From Albidovulum sediminicola (lineage in GTDB: Bacteria; Pseudomonadota; Alphaproteobacteria; Rhodobacterales; Rhodobacteraceae): a stretch of DNA of 64,000 nt. The translations under genes and the position numbers were made by a program. The notes below the pieces were generated by a model, which worked only from the letters and a program-made list of their open reading frames with translations, searched no databases and was not told where the DNA came from. How positions within the stretch are numbered: the first letter of the stretch is position 1; every line of letters starts with the position of its first letter. This document shows positions 1 to 9,083 of this stretch, one piece after another. The stretch spans positions 1 through 64,000 of the forward strand of contig NZ_JAOWLA010000018.1 of assembly GCF_025751575.1 (NCBI RefSeq), given 5' to 3'.

Positions 1-125
1 GCCTGCCTCATGCTCGGCCAGAATGCCGATGATCTGCTCGTCGCTGTATCTCGTTCGCTTCATCGTCCGTCCCTTCGTTGGGTCGGACTCTAATCGCAGG
101 TGGAGGAAAAATCCCGTGGCAGGTC
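1..125 (-). mobile_element. IS3-family element end with partial orfA
   Basis: On the minus strand, 63 to 1 encodes the OrfA N-terminus (MKRTRYSDEQIIGIL, then AEHEAG), the usual opening of IS3-family transposase helix-turn-helix proteins; the frame is open at the window edge. The stretch 64-125 is the element's leader, and the outer end seems to be the minus-strand TGACCTGCC at 117-125. A diverged copy of the same orfA start plus leader lies at 18186-18285, so related elements bracket the first 18 kb. The 95 bases to 220 beyond the IS contain a short open plus-strand frame ending in GRCRVWAAGL, probably the stump of a disrupted gene. Confidence 0.75.
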
Positions 126-220
126 ACGGAGCGGCTGTCGCGCTGGACCCTGGGCGCGACCCAGGCGACGCTCGCGGCGCAGGGGCGCTGTCGCGTCTGG
201 GCAGCGGGGCTTGATCGCCG

Positions 221-1069
221 CTATCCGTTGATCTCAAGCTCTTCATTGATGTCGTCGATCAGCCCGGCGCGCTGAACCGCGGTTTCGCCGACATGACCCG
301 CATAGGACACCGCCAGAAGGCGCAGCAAGCTGACCATCGTGGTATGGGTCGCGACCAGCCCGTAGCTCGCGATATGGCAGCGCAGGACAAGGTCGGAAAA
401 GCGCTTGGCCTGCGCAAGGTTGCTGTGGTCGGTGATCATGATGATGCTGACGCGCGTCGTGCGGGCAAAGGACAGGATCGCCTTCAGCTCTTTCGTTTGC
501 GGCCCCTGCACAGTGACCACCAGCACATCGCGCGGCCCCATCATCGCCAGGTCTTCGGCCAGCGCCCCCTCGCCGGTGCCCAGAACATTCACGTTATGGC
601 GCAGGCGAGCGAATGTTATCCGGGCGTAGCGCGCGAACCACCCGTCCGCGCCAAGGCCCAGGAACCAGACCCGTGGCGCATCCGCGATCATGCGCGACGC
701 CTGGCGCAGCGCGTCCGGGTCCATTTCCTCGAACGTTCGGGTCAGGTTGGTCAGTTCAAGCTCAAGATGTTCGCTGATCTTGCGCCCAAGGACGGTGCCG
801 CCCTGAGGCGAAACGGAATAGCTGTAGGGTTGCGTCCGGTTCCGCTCTTCGCGCGCCTGAAGCTTCACCTCCTCGAAATCGGCGTAACCAAGCGCGCGGA
901 AGAACCTTGCGGCCGTCGCCTTGGACACATCGGCGATGTTCGCCAGTTCTGTTGCAGAATGCGTTTCAATCAGCGTCGGGGATTCGAGAATCACCCGCGC
1001 AAGCTTTTGCTCGCTTTTCGTCAGCCGGTTGATCCGTTCCTGGATTCTCAGGGACAATCTCGTCGACAT
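221..1069 (-). CDS. MurR/RpiR-family transcriptional regulator
   Basis: A 282-residue regulator with an N-terminal RpiR-type helix-turn-helix (about residues 1-75, including SATELANIADVSKATAARF) and a C-terminal SIS phosphosugar-binding domain (about 115-260, with VWFLGLGADGWFARYA and DVLVVTVQGPQTKEL). RpiR proteins sense phosphorylated sugars or related metabolites and usually control adjacent genes. The start is the ATG at 1069 behind AAAAGGCTGAAG; an upstream in-frame ATG at 1147 would place coding sequence across the operator-like repeats. It is divergent from the cyclo-ligase/ABC/adenine deaminase operon beginning at 1193, which is its likely target. The effector is unknown. Confidence 0.88.
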   Translation of the reverse strand: MSTRLSLRIQERINRLTKSEQKLARVILESPTLIETHSATELANIADVSKATAARFFRALGYADFEEVKLQAREERNRTQPYSYSVSPQGGTVLGRKISEHLELELTNLTRTFEEMDPDALRQASRMIADAPRVWFLGLGADGWFARYARITFARLRHNVNVLGTGEGALAEDLAMMGPRDVLVVTVQGPQTKELKAILSFARTTRVSIIMITDHSNLAQAKRFSDLVLRCHIASYGLVATHTTMVSLLRLLAVSYAGHVGETAVQRAGLIDDINEELEING

Positions 1070-1108
1070 CTTCAGCCTTTTCAGACCGTTAATTTTTTCT
1101 TTGACTGA

Positions 1109-1181
1109 GTGAAACGGGTGTTTCACAATTCTGGAACACTGGAACAATGTCTGAAACAGTGAAACAGCACTCTGAAACAGT
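1109..1181. promoter_or_regulatory. Operator-like repeat cluster in the divergent promoter region
   Basis: The gap between the regulator and the operon contains a perfect 7-4-7 inverted repeat, GTGAAAC (1109-1115) and GTTTCAC (1120-1126), followed by TGGAACA at 1132 and 1140 and TGAAACAG at 1152, 1160 and 1173. Iterated TGAAAC half-sites in a divergent regulator/operon gap are what an RpiR operator would look like. Its role as a binding site is inferred. Confidence 0.65.
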
Positions 1182-1192
1182 AGAGGCGCAAC

Positions 1193-1939
1193 GTGTCAAA
1201 ATCAAACATCATTCGTCAGCAGATCTGGAGCAAGCTGAAGGACGTGGCCAAGCCCGATACGAGGTTCGACAAGAATTTCGCGGAGGTCATCCCGGACTTT
1301 GAGGGCTCCGAGATCGCGACGAACCGCATTCTCGAGATGAAGGCCTGCAAGGACGCGGAGTTTCTGTTCATCACGCCGGACAACTGCCTGGTGGACCTGC
1401 GCCGGCAGCTGATCGAGATGGGCAAGCCCTTCTTCATGTCCACCTATGGGATCTATCGCGGCTTTCTCTACATCGAACCCGGCTCCGTTCCGAAGGGGCA
1501 TGAGCTTTACGCCGCCTGGCTTGACGGGATGGAGCATTTCGGCGTGCCGATCTCGCTTGAGGATGTCGCGCGGCGCGGGAAGATCGACTTTCTCGTCACC
1601 GGCGCATCGGCGGTGTCCGTCGATGGCGTGCGCTTCGGAAAGGGGCACGGTTTCTTCGATCTGGAATGGGGGATGTTCACCGACCTGGGGCTTGTCGGCG
1701 AAGATACGCCGGTTGTCGCGGCGGTCCACGACTGCCAGGTCGTGCAGGAAAAGCTGCATCCGAGCCCGACCGATATCCTGGTCGACTACATCGCGACGCC
1801 GGGCGGCCTGCACAAGGTCGAACGCCGCGCGAAGCGCCCGCGCGGCGTGATCTGGGATCTGCTCGATCCCAAGCAGATCGACCAGACACCGCCACTTCGG
1901 GAACTGCGCGCGATGCAGGGCCTGGCACCGTCTGCCTGA
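1193..1939 (+). CDS. 5-formyltetrahydrofolate cyclo-ligase paralogue (COG0212-like)
   Basis: A 248-residue protein with an MTHFS/5-FCL fold. The glycine-rich phosphate loop GVRFGKGHGFFDLEWGMF is visible at about residues 144-161, preceded by KIDFLVTGASAVSVD. True 5-FCL enzymes convert 5-formyl-THF to 5,10-methenyl-THF with ATP. This longer paralogue type is found in all domains of life, and published comparative genomics linked it to thiamin metabolism rather than folate. The GTG start at 1193 follows AGAGG at 1182-1186. It leads an operon with a THI5/NMT1-type importer and adenine deaminase, which fits salvage of a pyrimidine or purine-like base. The exact reaction is unknown. Confidence 0.8.
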   Translation: MSKSNIIRQQIWSKLKDVAKPDTRFDKNFAEVIPDFEGSEIATNRILEMKACKDAEFLFITPDNCLVDLRRQLIEMGKPFFMSTYGIYRGFLYIEPGSVPKGHELYAAWLDGMEHFGVPISLEDVARRGKIDFLVTGASAVSVDGVRFGKGHGFFDLEWGMFTDLGLVGEDTPVVAAVHDCQVVQEKLHPSPTDILVDYIATPGGLHKVERRAKRPRGVIWDLLDPKQIDQTPPLRELRAMQGLAPSA

Positions 1940-1982
1940 ACAACGAAAACAACCCGCGCGTCGCGGCTCAACGGAGGTTAAA

Positions 1983-2954
1983 ATGGCATTCACGATCAAC
2001 CGTCGGACATTCATCCAGGGCGCGGCAATCGCCGGTGCGTCGGCAGGACTGCCGCTGCGGGCGCGCGCGGCCTCGGCGCTGACCATGCAGGCAGCCTGGA
2101 TCAACGATGCAGAGTTTTCGGGCTACTTCCTGGCGATGGACAAGGGGTATTATTCCGACGAGGGGCTTGAGCTGACCTATCTGTCCGGCGGGCCCGACGT
2201 GATCCCCGAAAGCACGATCATCGCAGGGCGCGCGGATCTTGCGCTGACGACGCCCGACACGACGATCCGCGCGATTTCCGAGCAGGGCGCCAAGTTCAAG
2301 ATCATCGGCGCGCAGTACCAGAAGAACCCCATCGGGATCGTCTCGCTCAAGAAGAACCCGGTGAACACCCCCGCGGACCTGGTCGGCAAGACCGTCGCCG
2401 TTCCGCCGGTGAACACCGTCACCGTCGAGGCGCTGCTGAGCCTGAACGGCATCGACCGGAACGCGGTCAACATCGTCCCCTACGCCTATGATCCGACCCC
2501 GCTGGTACGCGGCGAAATCGACGCCTCGCTCGATTTCACGACCAACGTGCCCTACACGATCGGGCTGCTGGGCGAAGAAGCGCAATCCTTCCTGCTTTAC
2601 GATCATGGCGTGACGCTCTTCAACGACACGGTCGTCGTGACCGAGGAAACGCTTGCCTCCAGGCGGGCCGACCTGGTGGCCTGGCTGCGCGCCAGCCGCC
2701 GCGGGTGGGACGAAAACCTGGCCGACCCGTCGCTCTATCCGCCGCAATGGGAAGACAGCTGGTTCAAGGGCACCGGCCGCAGCATCGACAACGAGGTCTT
2801 CTTCAACACCGCCCAGAAGGATCTGATCGTCTCCGGCGGCGGCATCTTCTCCATGTCCGAGGAAGCGATCGAGAAGAACCTGGCGGCGTTGCAGGCGGTC
2901 GGCATCAACGGCACGCGCGAGATGTTCGACACCACGCTTCTTGAGGAGGTCTGA
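1983..2954 (+). CDS. ABC transporter substrate-binding protein, NMT1/THI5-like
   Basis: A 323-residue periplasmic binding protein. The N-terminus has a twin-arginine signal (RR at residues 7-8, hydrophobic AAIAGASAGLPLRARA after it). The mature part begins LTMQAAWINDAEFSGYFLAMDKGYYSDEGLEL, the opening of SsuA/THI5/NMT1 proteins that bind sulfonates, taurine, nitrate or hydroxymethylpyrimidine-type compounds. GGAGG at 1972-1976 precedes the ATG. Its stop overlaps the start of the ATPase gene by one base, so the importer is translationally coupled. Pairing with adenine deaminase and a COG0212 protein suggests a nucleobase-like ligand, but the ligand cannot be read from sequence. Confidence 0.87.
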   Translation: MAFTINRRTFIQGAAIAGASAGLPLRARAASALTMQAAWINDAEFSGYFLAMDKGYYSDEGLELTYLSGGPDVIPESTIIAGRADLALTTPDTTIRAISEQGAKFKIIGAQYQKNPIGIVSLKKNPVNTPADLVGKTVAVPPVNTVTVEALLSLNGIDRNAVNIVPYAYDPTPLVRGEIDASLDFTTNVPYTIGLLGEEAQSFLLYDHGVTLFNDTVVVTEETLASRRADLVAWLRASRRGWDENLADPSLYPPQWEDSWFKGTGRSIDNEVFFNTAQKDLIVSGGGIFSMSEEAIEKNLAALQAVGINGTREMFDTTLLEEV

Positions 2955-3724
2955 TGCACCACGATCAGGGCATCCACCTGCGCTCCGTCTGCAAGACCTA
3001 TCGCGGGCGGGGCGCGGATGTCGAGGCGCTCAGGGACATGAACCTGGATTGTGCGCCGGGATCGTTCACCGCGCTCATCGGGCCCTCGGGCTGCGGCAAG
3101 TCGACCGCGATGCGGATCGCCCTGGGGCTTGAGGACTACGACACCGGCGAGGTCCGGATCGCGGGCCATCCGCCGGCAGCCGCGACGGCGTCCGGGGTCA
3201 CGGGGGTGGCGTTTCAGGACGCCGCCCTCCTGCCCTGGCGAACCGTCGCCCGCAACATCGCCCTGCCGCTTGAGGTCCTGGGGCGCGATCCGGCGAAGCA
3301 CGGTCACGAGATCGCGAAGCTGATCGACCTGGTCGGTCTGAAGGGCTACGAGACCGCGCTTCCCGGCCAGCTTTCCGGCGGCATGCGCCAGCGTGTTTCC
3401 ATTGCCCGTTCGCTGATCACCGAACCCGAGGTCCTGTTCATGGACGAACCCTTCGGGGCGCTCGATCAGATCCGGCGGCGCCAGATGAATGTGGAGTTGC
3501 AGCGGATCTGGATGGAATCTGGGTCCACCGCGCTTCTGGTCACCCATGGCATCGACGAGGCGGCCTTTCTTGCCGACTATGTCGTGGTGATGCATGCAAA
3601 TCCCGGCCGCGTGGTCGAGATCATCGAAGTTCCTTTCGAACGGCCGCGCCGGAACGAGCTTTATTCCGCGCCCGCGTTCCATGCTCTTTGTGACAGGATC
3701 GCAAAGGTGCTTCATGGCGAATAG
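2954..3724 (+). CDS. ABC transporter ATP-binding protein (SsuB/TauB type)
   Basis: A 256-residue nucleotide-binding subunit with Walker A GPSGCGKST (about residues 43-51), the Q-loop region GVAFQDAALLPWR, the signature LSGGMRQR (about 139-146), Walker B VLFMDEP and the switch histidine in LLVTHGIDEA. This is the nitrate/sulfonate/taurine importer class, matching the neighbouring NMT1-type binding protein. It would energise import of the unknown base-like substrate. It overlaps the upstream gene by one base and the permease gene by 11 bases. Confidence 0.92.
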   Translation: MHHDQGIHLRSVCKTYRGRGADVEALRDMNLDCAPGSFTALIGPSGCGKSTAMRIALGLEDYDTGEVRIAGHPPAAATASGVTGVAFQDAALLPWRTVARNIALPLEVLGRDPAKHGHEIAKLIDLVGLKGYETALPGQLSGGMRQRVSIARSLITEPEVLFMDEPFGALDQIRRRQMNVELQRIWMESGSTALLVTHGIDEAAFLADYVVVMHANPGRVVEIIEVPFERPRRNELYSAPAFHALCDRIAKVLHGE

Positions 3725-5291
3725 GGCCGGTTTCCTTCGCAGCGGCACCTTCCGCAATCTCGCGATCCTGATCCTTGTCTGGGAAGTCGTGGGACGCGTG
3801 GACTGGATCGCCGGCGGGGCGCTGCCGGGGCTCAGCGAGATCCTGATCCGCCTCTGGGCGGACCGCGGCGATTATCCCGGCCACGTCTGGGCCACGGTCC
3901 AGGCCTCGGTCCTGGGTTTCGTGATCGGAAACCTCGTCGCGGTTGGTGCGGGCATCCTGTTCGTGCTGTTCCCGACACTGCTGCGGCTGACGCGCGGCTT
4001 CAATATCGCGGTCTTCGCCCTGCCCCCGATCGCCATCGCGCCGATCCTGGTCCTGACCCTGTCGGGCATGGCGCCGCGGATCACGCTCGCGGCCCTCGGG
4101 GTCTATTTCGTGACCATGAGCGCGACCGTCGTCGGCCTGTCGCAGTTCGACACCCGCGCGGCGGATGTCGTGCGCGCCTATGGCGGCAAGGACTGGATGG
4201 TGATGAAGCTGGTGCGCCTGCGCGGTGCGGTGCCCGACATCCTGAGCGGCCTGCGCATCGCCGCGCCGAACGCGGTTCTGGGCGCGATCCTGGCCGAGTT
4301 CGGCGGCGGCGGGCGCTGGGGCCTGGGCACCTACCTTCTCGGCTCGCTTGGCCGTGGCGATCCGGCGCGGCTTTGGGGGATCGGGCTGGTCGCGACCCTG
4401 ATCGCCGGGCTGAGCTATCTGGTCTTCGCCGTCATCTCGGCAAGAACGCTGGGCAGCAGCCGGTCGGTCACGCTCAACACCGCGATCCCCGATGCGGACG
4501 ACGGGGCGGAAAGATCGCTGCCCCTGCGCCTGGCGGTCATCGCCGGTGCAGCACTTCTGCCCTTCTTTCTCTGGTGGGCGTTCATCAAGCTGACAGGCGT
4601 CCCCGATCTGATCGCAAAGACCCCGCTTGGCGTTCTGGACTACCTTTTCCTGTCCGACACGTCACATATCGCAAGGGCCAAGTTGCTCGCGGCGCTGGCC
4701 GAGACGCTGCCCATCACCGCCATCGGCATGCTCGCCGGCCTTGGCTTCGCGTTCCTCCTCGCGATCTCGGCCCGGATGTTTCCCGGCTTCATCAAGACCT
4801 TCATGCCCATCGCGCTGGTCACCCAGACGATGCCCCTTGTCGCGCTGACGCCGCTGCTGGTGCTGATCCTTGGGCGCGGCACCTCGGTCACGCTCTGGAT
4901 CACGATTTCGGTGACGTTCTTTCCGGCCTTCGTGCTGCTTGTGCAGGGTATCCAGAGGGTGCCGCAATCCGTGCTCGACCTGCCCCGCGCCTACGGGGCG
5001 TCAGCCTGGACGGAACTGCGCATGGTCTCGATCCCGGCCGCGCTGCCGTACCTTTTCGCCGCGACGCGGCTGACGGTGCCCCGGGCGCTGCTTGGCGTCA
5101 TGATCGCCGAGTGGCTGGCGACGGGCACCGGGCTTGGCAATCTTCTGAACCAGTCCAGGGGGTATCTGGACTACGGCATGATCTGGACCGTCGCCGCGGT
5201 GTCGGTCTGTCTCTCTGTCGCCTTCTATTACGCGATCCTGTTGATCGAGCGGCGGACACTGACCCGGCTGGGGATGCAGTGGGTGGAATGA
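3714..5291 (+). CDS. ABC transporter permease with two fused permease domains
   Basis: About 525 residues, roughly twice the length of an SsuC/TauC permease. Two complete BPD_transp_1 domains follow each other: the first carries the EAA-loop sequence RAYGGKDW near residues 154-161 and [16 protein letters not shown] after it; the second carries RAYGASAW near residue 425 and [13 protein letters not shown]. One polypeptide therefore supplies what is normally a homodimer. The ATG at 3714 lies inside the end of the ATPase gene; an upstream in-frame ATG at 3594 would overlap it by 131 bases and is less likely. The stop overlaps the ATG of the deaminase. Confidence 0.88.
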   Translation: MANRAGFLRSGTFRNLAILILVWEVVGRVDWIAGGALPGLSEILIRLWADRGDYPGHVWATVQASVLGFVIGNLVAVGAGILFVLFPTLLRLTRGFNIAVFALPPIAIAPILVLTLSGMAPRITLAALGVYFVTMSATVVGLSQFDTRAADVVRAYGGKDWMVMKLVRLRGAVPDILSGLRIAAPNAVLGAILAEFGGGGRWGLGTYLLGSLGRGDPARLWGIGLVATLIAGLSYLVFAVISARTLGSSRSVTLNTAIPDADDGAERSLPLRLAVIAGAALLPFFLWWAFIKLTGVPDLIAKTPLGVLDYLFLSDTSHIARAKLLAALAETLPITAIGMLAGLGFAFLLAISARMFPGFIKTFMPIALVTQTMPLVALTPLLVLILGRGTSVTLWITISVTFFPAFVLLVQGIQRVPQSVLDLPRAYGASAWTELRMVSIPAALPYLFAATRLTVPRALLGVMIAEWLATGTGLGNLLNQSRGYLDYGMIWTVAAVSVCLSVAFYYAILLIERRTLTRLGMQWVE

Positions 5292-6997
5292 CCATGAAAA
5301 GCGCGATACCGCTGGAGGCCCTGATCGACCAGGCGCGCGGCCTTGTGCCGGCCGATCTGGTCCTGCGGGGCGGCACCGTCCTTGATACCGTGACCGGCGA
5401 CCTGCTGACGGGCGATGTCGCGATCTGCGGCGATACCATCGTCGGCATCTGTGACAGCTACGAAGGGCGCGCGGTCATCGACGTCTCGGGGAAATACCTC
5501 GTTCCCGGCTTCATCGACACGCATCTGCATATCGAAAGCTCCTGCGTCACGCCGTTCGAGTTCGACCGCTGCGTCTGCCCCAAGGGCATAACGACGGCGA
5601 TCTGCGATCCGCACGAGATCGCCAATGTCGCCGGGGTGGAGGGGATCCGCTATTTCCTCGATGCCAGCGCCCATACGCTGATGGATATCCGGGTGCAGCT
5701 GTCGTCCTGCGTGCCCTCGACCGAAATGGAGACCGCAGGCGCCCGGATCGGGGCCGAGGATCTGATCGCGCTGCGGGATCATCCGGCCGTGATCGGCCTG
5801 GCGGAGTTCATGAACTACCCCGGCGTCATCAACAAGGCGCCGGGCGCCCTGGCCAAGCTTGACGCCTTTCGCGGGCAGCACATCGACGGCCATGCGCCGC
5901 TTCTGCGGGGCAAGGATCTGAACGCCTATCTCAGCACCGGGATCCGGACCGAGCACGAGGCGACCACGGCCGCCGAGGCCCTGGAAAAGCTGCGCAAGGG
6001 CATGCGCATCCTGATCCGGGAAGGGTCCGTGTCCAAGGATCTGGAGGCGCTGACACCGCTGCTCACCGAACGCAACTCCCCCTACATCTGCCTGTGCACC
6101 GACGACCGCAATCCGCTCGACATCGCCGAGCACGGCCATCTCGACCACATGATCCGGACGGCGATCGCGCGGGGGGCCGATCCTTTCGCGGTCTACCGCG
6201 CGGCCAGCCTGTCGGCGGCAGAGGCCTTCGGGCTGAAGGATCGCGGCCAGATTGCCCCCGGCAAGCGCGCCGATATCGTGGTGATGGAGGATCTCGCCAC
6301 CTGCCGCGCCAGGGTTGTCATCTGCGGTGGCAAGGTCGCGGACGATGCGGCCTTCGCCGCGCGGCGGACGATTGCGCCGGTCGCGCGCCATTCGGTCAAG
6401 CCCCCGGCCATTGCCGCCGCGTCGTTCCGCTGCGCGGGAAACCGGGCCGAAACCCCGGTCATCGGCATTCTGCCGGGCAAGATCATCACGGCACACCTGA
6501 CCGAGGACATCCTTCCCGACGCCGGCGACAAGCGCCCCGATCCCGCCCGCGATCTGGCAAGGGTTGCCGTGATCGAACGCCACGGCAGGAACGGCAATGT
6601 CGCGACCGGCTTCGTGCGCGGTTTCGAGATCGCGTCCGGCGCGATAGCCGCCACCGTCTGCCACGACCACCACAACATCGTCGCCGTGGGGGTGGACTAT
6701 GCCGACATGGCGCTGGCCGCGAACCGCCTGAAGGAGATCGAGGGCGGATTTGCCGTCGTCCGCGACGGCCGGATCCTTGCCGAACTGGCGCTTCCGATCG
6801 CCGGATTGATGAGCCTTGAGCCGTTCGAGATCGTGGAAGAGAAGCTGAGAGCCCTGCGGGCAGCCGCGCGGATGCTGGGCGTGGCGCTGGAAGAACCCTT
6901 CCTGCAAATGGCGTTCATCGCACTTCCGGTCATCCCGCATCTGAAGATAACCGACCACGGAATGGTCGATGTCGACCGGTTCGAGGTGATGGCCTAG
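5288..6997 (+). CDS. ade: Adenine deaminase (amidohydrolase superfamily)
   Basis: A 569-residue metal-dependent hydrolase, close to the length of known adenine deaminases (about 590). Visible motifs: [13 protein letters not shown] (metal-binding HxH), [11 protein letters not shown], the TEHE segment, CTDDRN (catalytic aspartate region), and the C-terminal domain with [10 protein letters not shown]. The family converts adenine to hypoxanthine and ammonia in purine salvage. The start is taken at the ATG overlapping the permease stop; a second ATG lies six bases on. Two related activities exist in this family, so a modified substrate such as a thiamine breakdown product is possible given the COG0212 and THI5-like neighbours. 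Confidence 0.88.
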   Translation: MTMKSAIPLEALIDQARGLVPADLVLRGGTVLDTVTGDLLTGDVAICGDTIVGICDSYEGRAVIDVSGKYLVPGFIDTHLHIESSCVTPFEFDRCVCPKGITTAICDPHEIANVAGVEGIRYFLDASAHTLMDIRVQLSSCVPSTEMETAGARIGAEDLIALRDHPAVIGLAEFMNYPGVINKAPGALAKLDAFRGQHIDGHAPLLRGKDLNAYLSTGIRTEHEATTAAEALEKLRKGMRILIREGSVSKDLEALTPLLTERNSPYICLCTDDRNPLDIAEHGHLDHMIRTAIARGADPFAVYRAASLSAAEAFGLKDRGQIAPGKRADIVVMEDLATCRARVVICGGKVADDAAFAARRTIAPVARHSVKPPAIAAASFRCAGNRAETPVIGILPGKIITAHLTEDILPDAGDKRPDPARDLARVAVIERHGRNGNVATGFVRGFEIASGAIAATVCHDHHNIVAVGVDYADMALAANRLKEIEGGFAVVRDGRILAELALPIAGLMSLEPFEIVEEKLRALRAAARMLGVALEEPFLQMAFIALPVIPHLKITDHGMVDVDRFEVMA

Positions 6998-7142
6998 GGC
7001 GAAGGCCGCCCGGCCCCGGGGGCCGCAAGGGTGCCCGACCCAAGGATCCGGCCGTCCCGGACCGCGACATGCGAGACAGCCGGCCTGATGGCGTTCATCG
7101 TCATGATTTTCTGGCGGAACAGATCCTCGCCCGCACATGCCC
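6998..7142 (-). pseudogene. 5' fragment of an amidohydrolase (YtcJ-like)
   Basis: The minus strand reads GEDLFRQKIMTMNAIRPAV then SHVAVRDGRILGSGTLA, the N-terminal strand pair of YtcJ-type amidohydrolases (the usual form is ...[25 protein letters not shown]). The frame ends within about 40 codons, against the end of the adenine deaminase gene, so only the beginning of the gene survives. The start codon is not clear. It was probably truncated when the neighbouring IS3 fragment arrived. Confidence 0.5.
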
Positions 7143-7340
7143 TCTCCGCCGTTCGTGGCCCCGGCTGCCTGACCAGACCAGGTCAAGGATGTTTCCCTAC
7201 CCACCCAGGAAATTCGCGACAGACCGCCAGGAGGTGCAGCACATCGCCATAGAATGGCGATGGCTCCACAACAGCTTACGCTCAACATGGGTATCGGCGG
7301 GATCACCCCCGCCACGAAGTGGAAAATGGCCGCGTGAGCC
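7143..7340 (+). mobile_element. Degenerate IS3-family orfB 3' end
   Basis: Two plus-strand frames joined by a frameshift encode the C-terminus of an IS3-family integrase-type transposase: QEVQHIAIEWRWLHNS in one frame, then LTLNMGIGGITPATKWKMAA and a TGA stop at 7335-7337 in the next. Intact elements end RPNMGIGGITPAMKLKMAA. Only the tail is recognisable and it cannot be active. From 7341 to 7431 I see no gene. Confidence 0.72.
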
Positions 7341-7431
7341 CCAGGGTCGCGCCCAGTTGAAACGGGGAGGATGACCGATCGACGGCCAGCTTGCGTGGCG
7401 CTGCGACGTCACAGCGTGATTGGCGCACCGC

Positions 7432-8280
7432 TTACAGAAGACCCAAAAGCAAATGGGACAGGGCGCTGTCCCGGTCTGTCAGATCGAGGATCACGTCAAA
7501 ATGGTTGCGGCCATCAACCTCTCGCACCGGCCAGCCGGTTGCTGCGGAAAAAGCGGCCGTTTGCCGGTGAAAGCCTGCGGCCTCGCCCTTGCCCGCCGCC
7601 AGGGCCAAGGCCCCGCGCAAACCCTGCGGCGGATGGAGGAGCGGGCTCTGGCTCAGTTCGGCAGGGGTGAAGCGCATCCATTCCTGCACATGGCAGGCTG
7701 CAAGCGGCGACAGTTCGAATAGACCTGAAACCGGCAGGCAGGCGCAAAGCGGCTGGTCGGGCAGTCCGGCGCCGGCTTGCCATCCCGGTTGCGCCACCGC
7801 AGCGGCAAGGTGGCCCCCGGCGGAAGATCCGGTGACAAGAATGCGGTCGCGGTCAATGCCAAGCGCCTCGGCATTGTGCCACAACCAGCCAAGGGCGCGG
7901 CGGCAATCGTCAATGATTTCGGTGATCGAGACCCCCGGCGCAAGCCGGTAGTCGGGCACTGCGCAGGCCACCCCGCAAGCGGCCAGCATCGGCGCCGCAA
8001 AGCGTGACTGTTCGCGCGACAGTGCCCGCCAATAGCCGCCATGCAGGAACAGAACCAGCGGCCTTGCCTGCCCCGGCACGGTTCCGAACAGATCCAGCTT
8101 CAGCCCGGTCTGGCGGCAAAACTCTATTCCGGTCCGGCCATGGGGCAGCTCCAGCGCCTGGTCTGACAGGCTTTGGTAAAGGCCCATGATTGCGGCGAAA
8201 CGGTCGGGGCTGACAGTCGCGCGCGCGGTGTAATCGGCATCAAGCTGCGCCAGAGGCAGCAGGTTTTCGCCTTCCAGCAT
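7432..8280 (-). CDS. Alpha/beta hydrolase, kynurenine formamidase-like
   Basis: A 282-residue serine hydrolase with the oxyanion motif HGGYW (about residues 79-83), nucleophile elbow GSSAGG (about 150-155), and a late histidine in GRNHFDVILDL. HGGYW-type hydrolases include arylformamidases that release formate from N-formylkynurenine. The ATG shares one base with the stop of the upstream dehydrogenase (TGATG), so it is the last gene of the operon that also holds 3-hydroxyanthranilate dioxygenase. An aryl-formamide or ester/amide hydrolase feeding or finishing that pathway is the best guess. Confidence 0.78.
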   Translation of the reverse strand: MLEGENLLPLAQLDADYTARATVSPDRFAAIMGLYQSLSDQALELPHGRTGIEFCRQTGLKLDLFGTVPGQARPLVLFLHGGYWRALSREQSRFAAPMLAACGVACAVPDYRLAPGVSITEIIDDCRRALGWLWHNAEALGIDRDRILVTGSSAGGHLAAAVAQPGWQAGAGLPDQPLCACLPVSGLFELSPLAACHVQEWMRFTPAELSQSPLLHPPQGLRGALALAAGKGEAAGFHRQTAAFSAATGWPVREVDGRNHFDVILDLTDRDSALSHLLLGLL

Positions 8281-9083
8281 CAGATCACCAACGGGTTGGC
8301 CCGGTTTTCGATCAGGCGCACCAAAGACAGCGCCGTCAGGGCCGAGGATTTGGGATTATGCGCCAGCGGCAGGTTGTCGAGCACGATCTCCATCCTCCCG
8401 AAGGCGCCCGTGGCGATCAGGCGGTGGCGGTTGGCCGTGGCCGCCGGGTCGGCGATCAGGCGCAGCGTGGTGGCGTCGGGGCCAAGGCCCGCAAGGGCCG
8501 TGATCAGCGCCACATTGGCATTTTGCGGAAAGCCTTGCGCAGCCTGGCGCGCCGATCCTTCGAAAAAGCAATGCGGGGCGGTCAGGTGGTCAAGGTCGCA
8601 AAGCGCCTCGGCCCCGGTCCCGCGCCATGCGGTCGCGGGCTTGGTCACTTCATGTATCACCGTTGTCAGCGCAAGCCGTGAGGCGGCAGCAAGCGCATCG
8701 ATCCCCCCCAAAGCGCCCGGCGTGATCAACACCTGGCGGCGGGCTTGGCGGGCATGTGCCAAAAGCCGGTCAAGCGCGCCGTCTTCAGCAAAGGCCGAGG
8801 TGGAAACCGGCGCGAAATCGGCCCCAGCGGCAAGGGCCGCCTCACCCCATGGCAGCACAGCGGCGCGCCCGGCGGCTTCCACCACCAGATCGGGGCGCAG
8901 TTCTGCGAGCTGGCCAGGGTCGGTGATCAAGGGCACCGCCCTTGCGTCACCCGTGCGCCCCCGATCTCGTCCCGGATGACGCACTGCCTTGGCGATCAGC
9001 GACACCGGGGCCTGCCGCGCATCAAGAAGGCGCTCCACCTCGGTACCGATGGCCCCTGAACCCACAAGCACCAGTCGCATCAT
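8280..9083 (-). CDS. Aspartate dehydrogenase-like (NadX family) oxidoreductase
   Basis: About 267 residues. A Rossmann nucleotide-binding segment starts the protein (LVLVGSGAIGTEV), and the family-specific motifs FPQNANVALITALAGLG and NPKSSALTALSLVRLIEN are near the C-terminal half, with the catalytic-type histidine in ANRHRLIAT. NadX enzymes interconvert L-aspartate and iminoaspartate with NAD(P). In a cluster with an aminophenol-cleaving dioxygenase, a role on an imine or amino-dicarboxylate intermediate is plausible instead of NAD synthesis. The ATG at 9083 overlaps the livF stop (ATGA); another ATG follows immediately. Confidence 0.8.
   Translation of the reverse strand: MMRLVLVGSGAIGTEVERLLDARQAPVSLIAKAVRHPGRDRGRTGDARAVPLITDPGQLAELRPDLVVEAAGRAAVLPWGEAALAAGADFAPVSTSAFAEDGALDRLLAHARQARRQVLITPGALGGIDALAAASRLALTTVIHEVTKPATAWRGTGAEALCDLDHLTAPHCFFEGSARQAAQGFPQNANVALITALAGLGPDATTLRLIADPAATANRHRLIATGAFGRMEIVLDNLPLAHNPKSSALTALSLVRLIENRANPLVI

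Noticed and set aside
126-220. Intact gene at the left edge (frame ending GRCRVWAAGL)
   Set aside because: Too short, no start inside this stretch and directly abutting an IS end; at most the stump of a disrupted gene.
1202-2104. Minus-strand open frame of 300 codons over the cyclo-ligase gene
   Set aside because: Antisense shadow of a gene with clear MTHFS motifs and a ribosome site; its own translation is Arg/Asp-rich and featureless.
4373-5287. Upstream extension of the adenine deaminase frame
   Set aside because: It overlaps the second permease domain in another frame and lacks deaminase homology; the ATGA overlap at 5288 gives the natural start.
5228-7315. Very long minus-strand open frame across the adenine deaminase gene
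   Set aside because: Its translation has no family features, while the opposite strand encodes a full deaminase with all motifs. High GC content leaves the antisense frame open.
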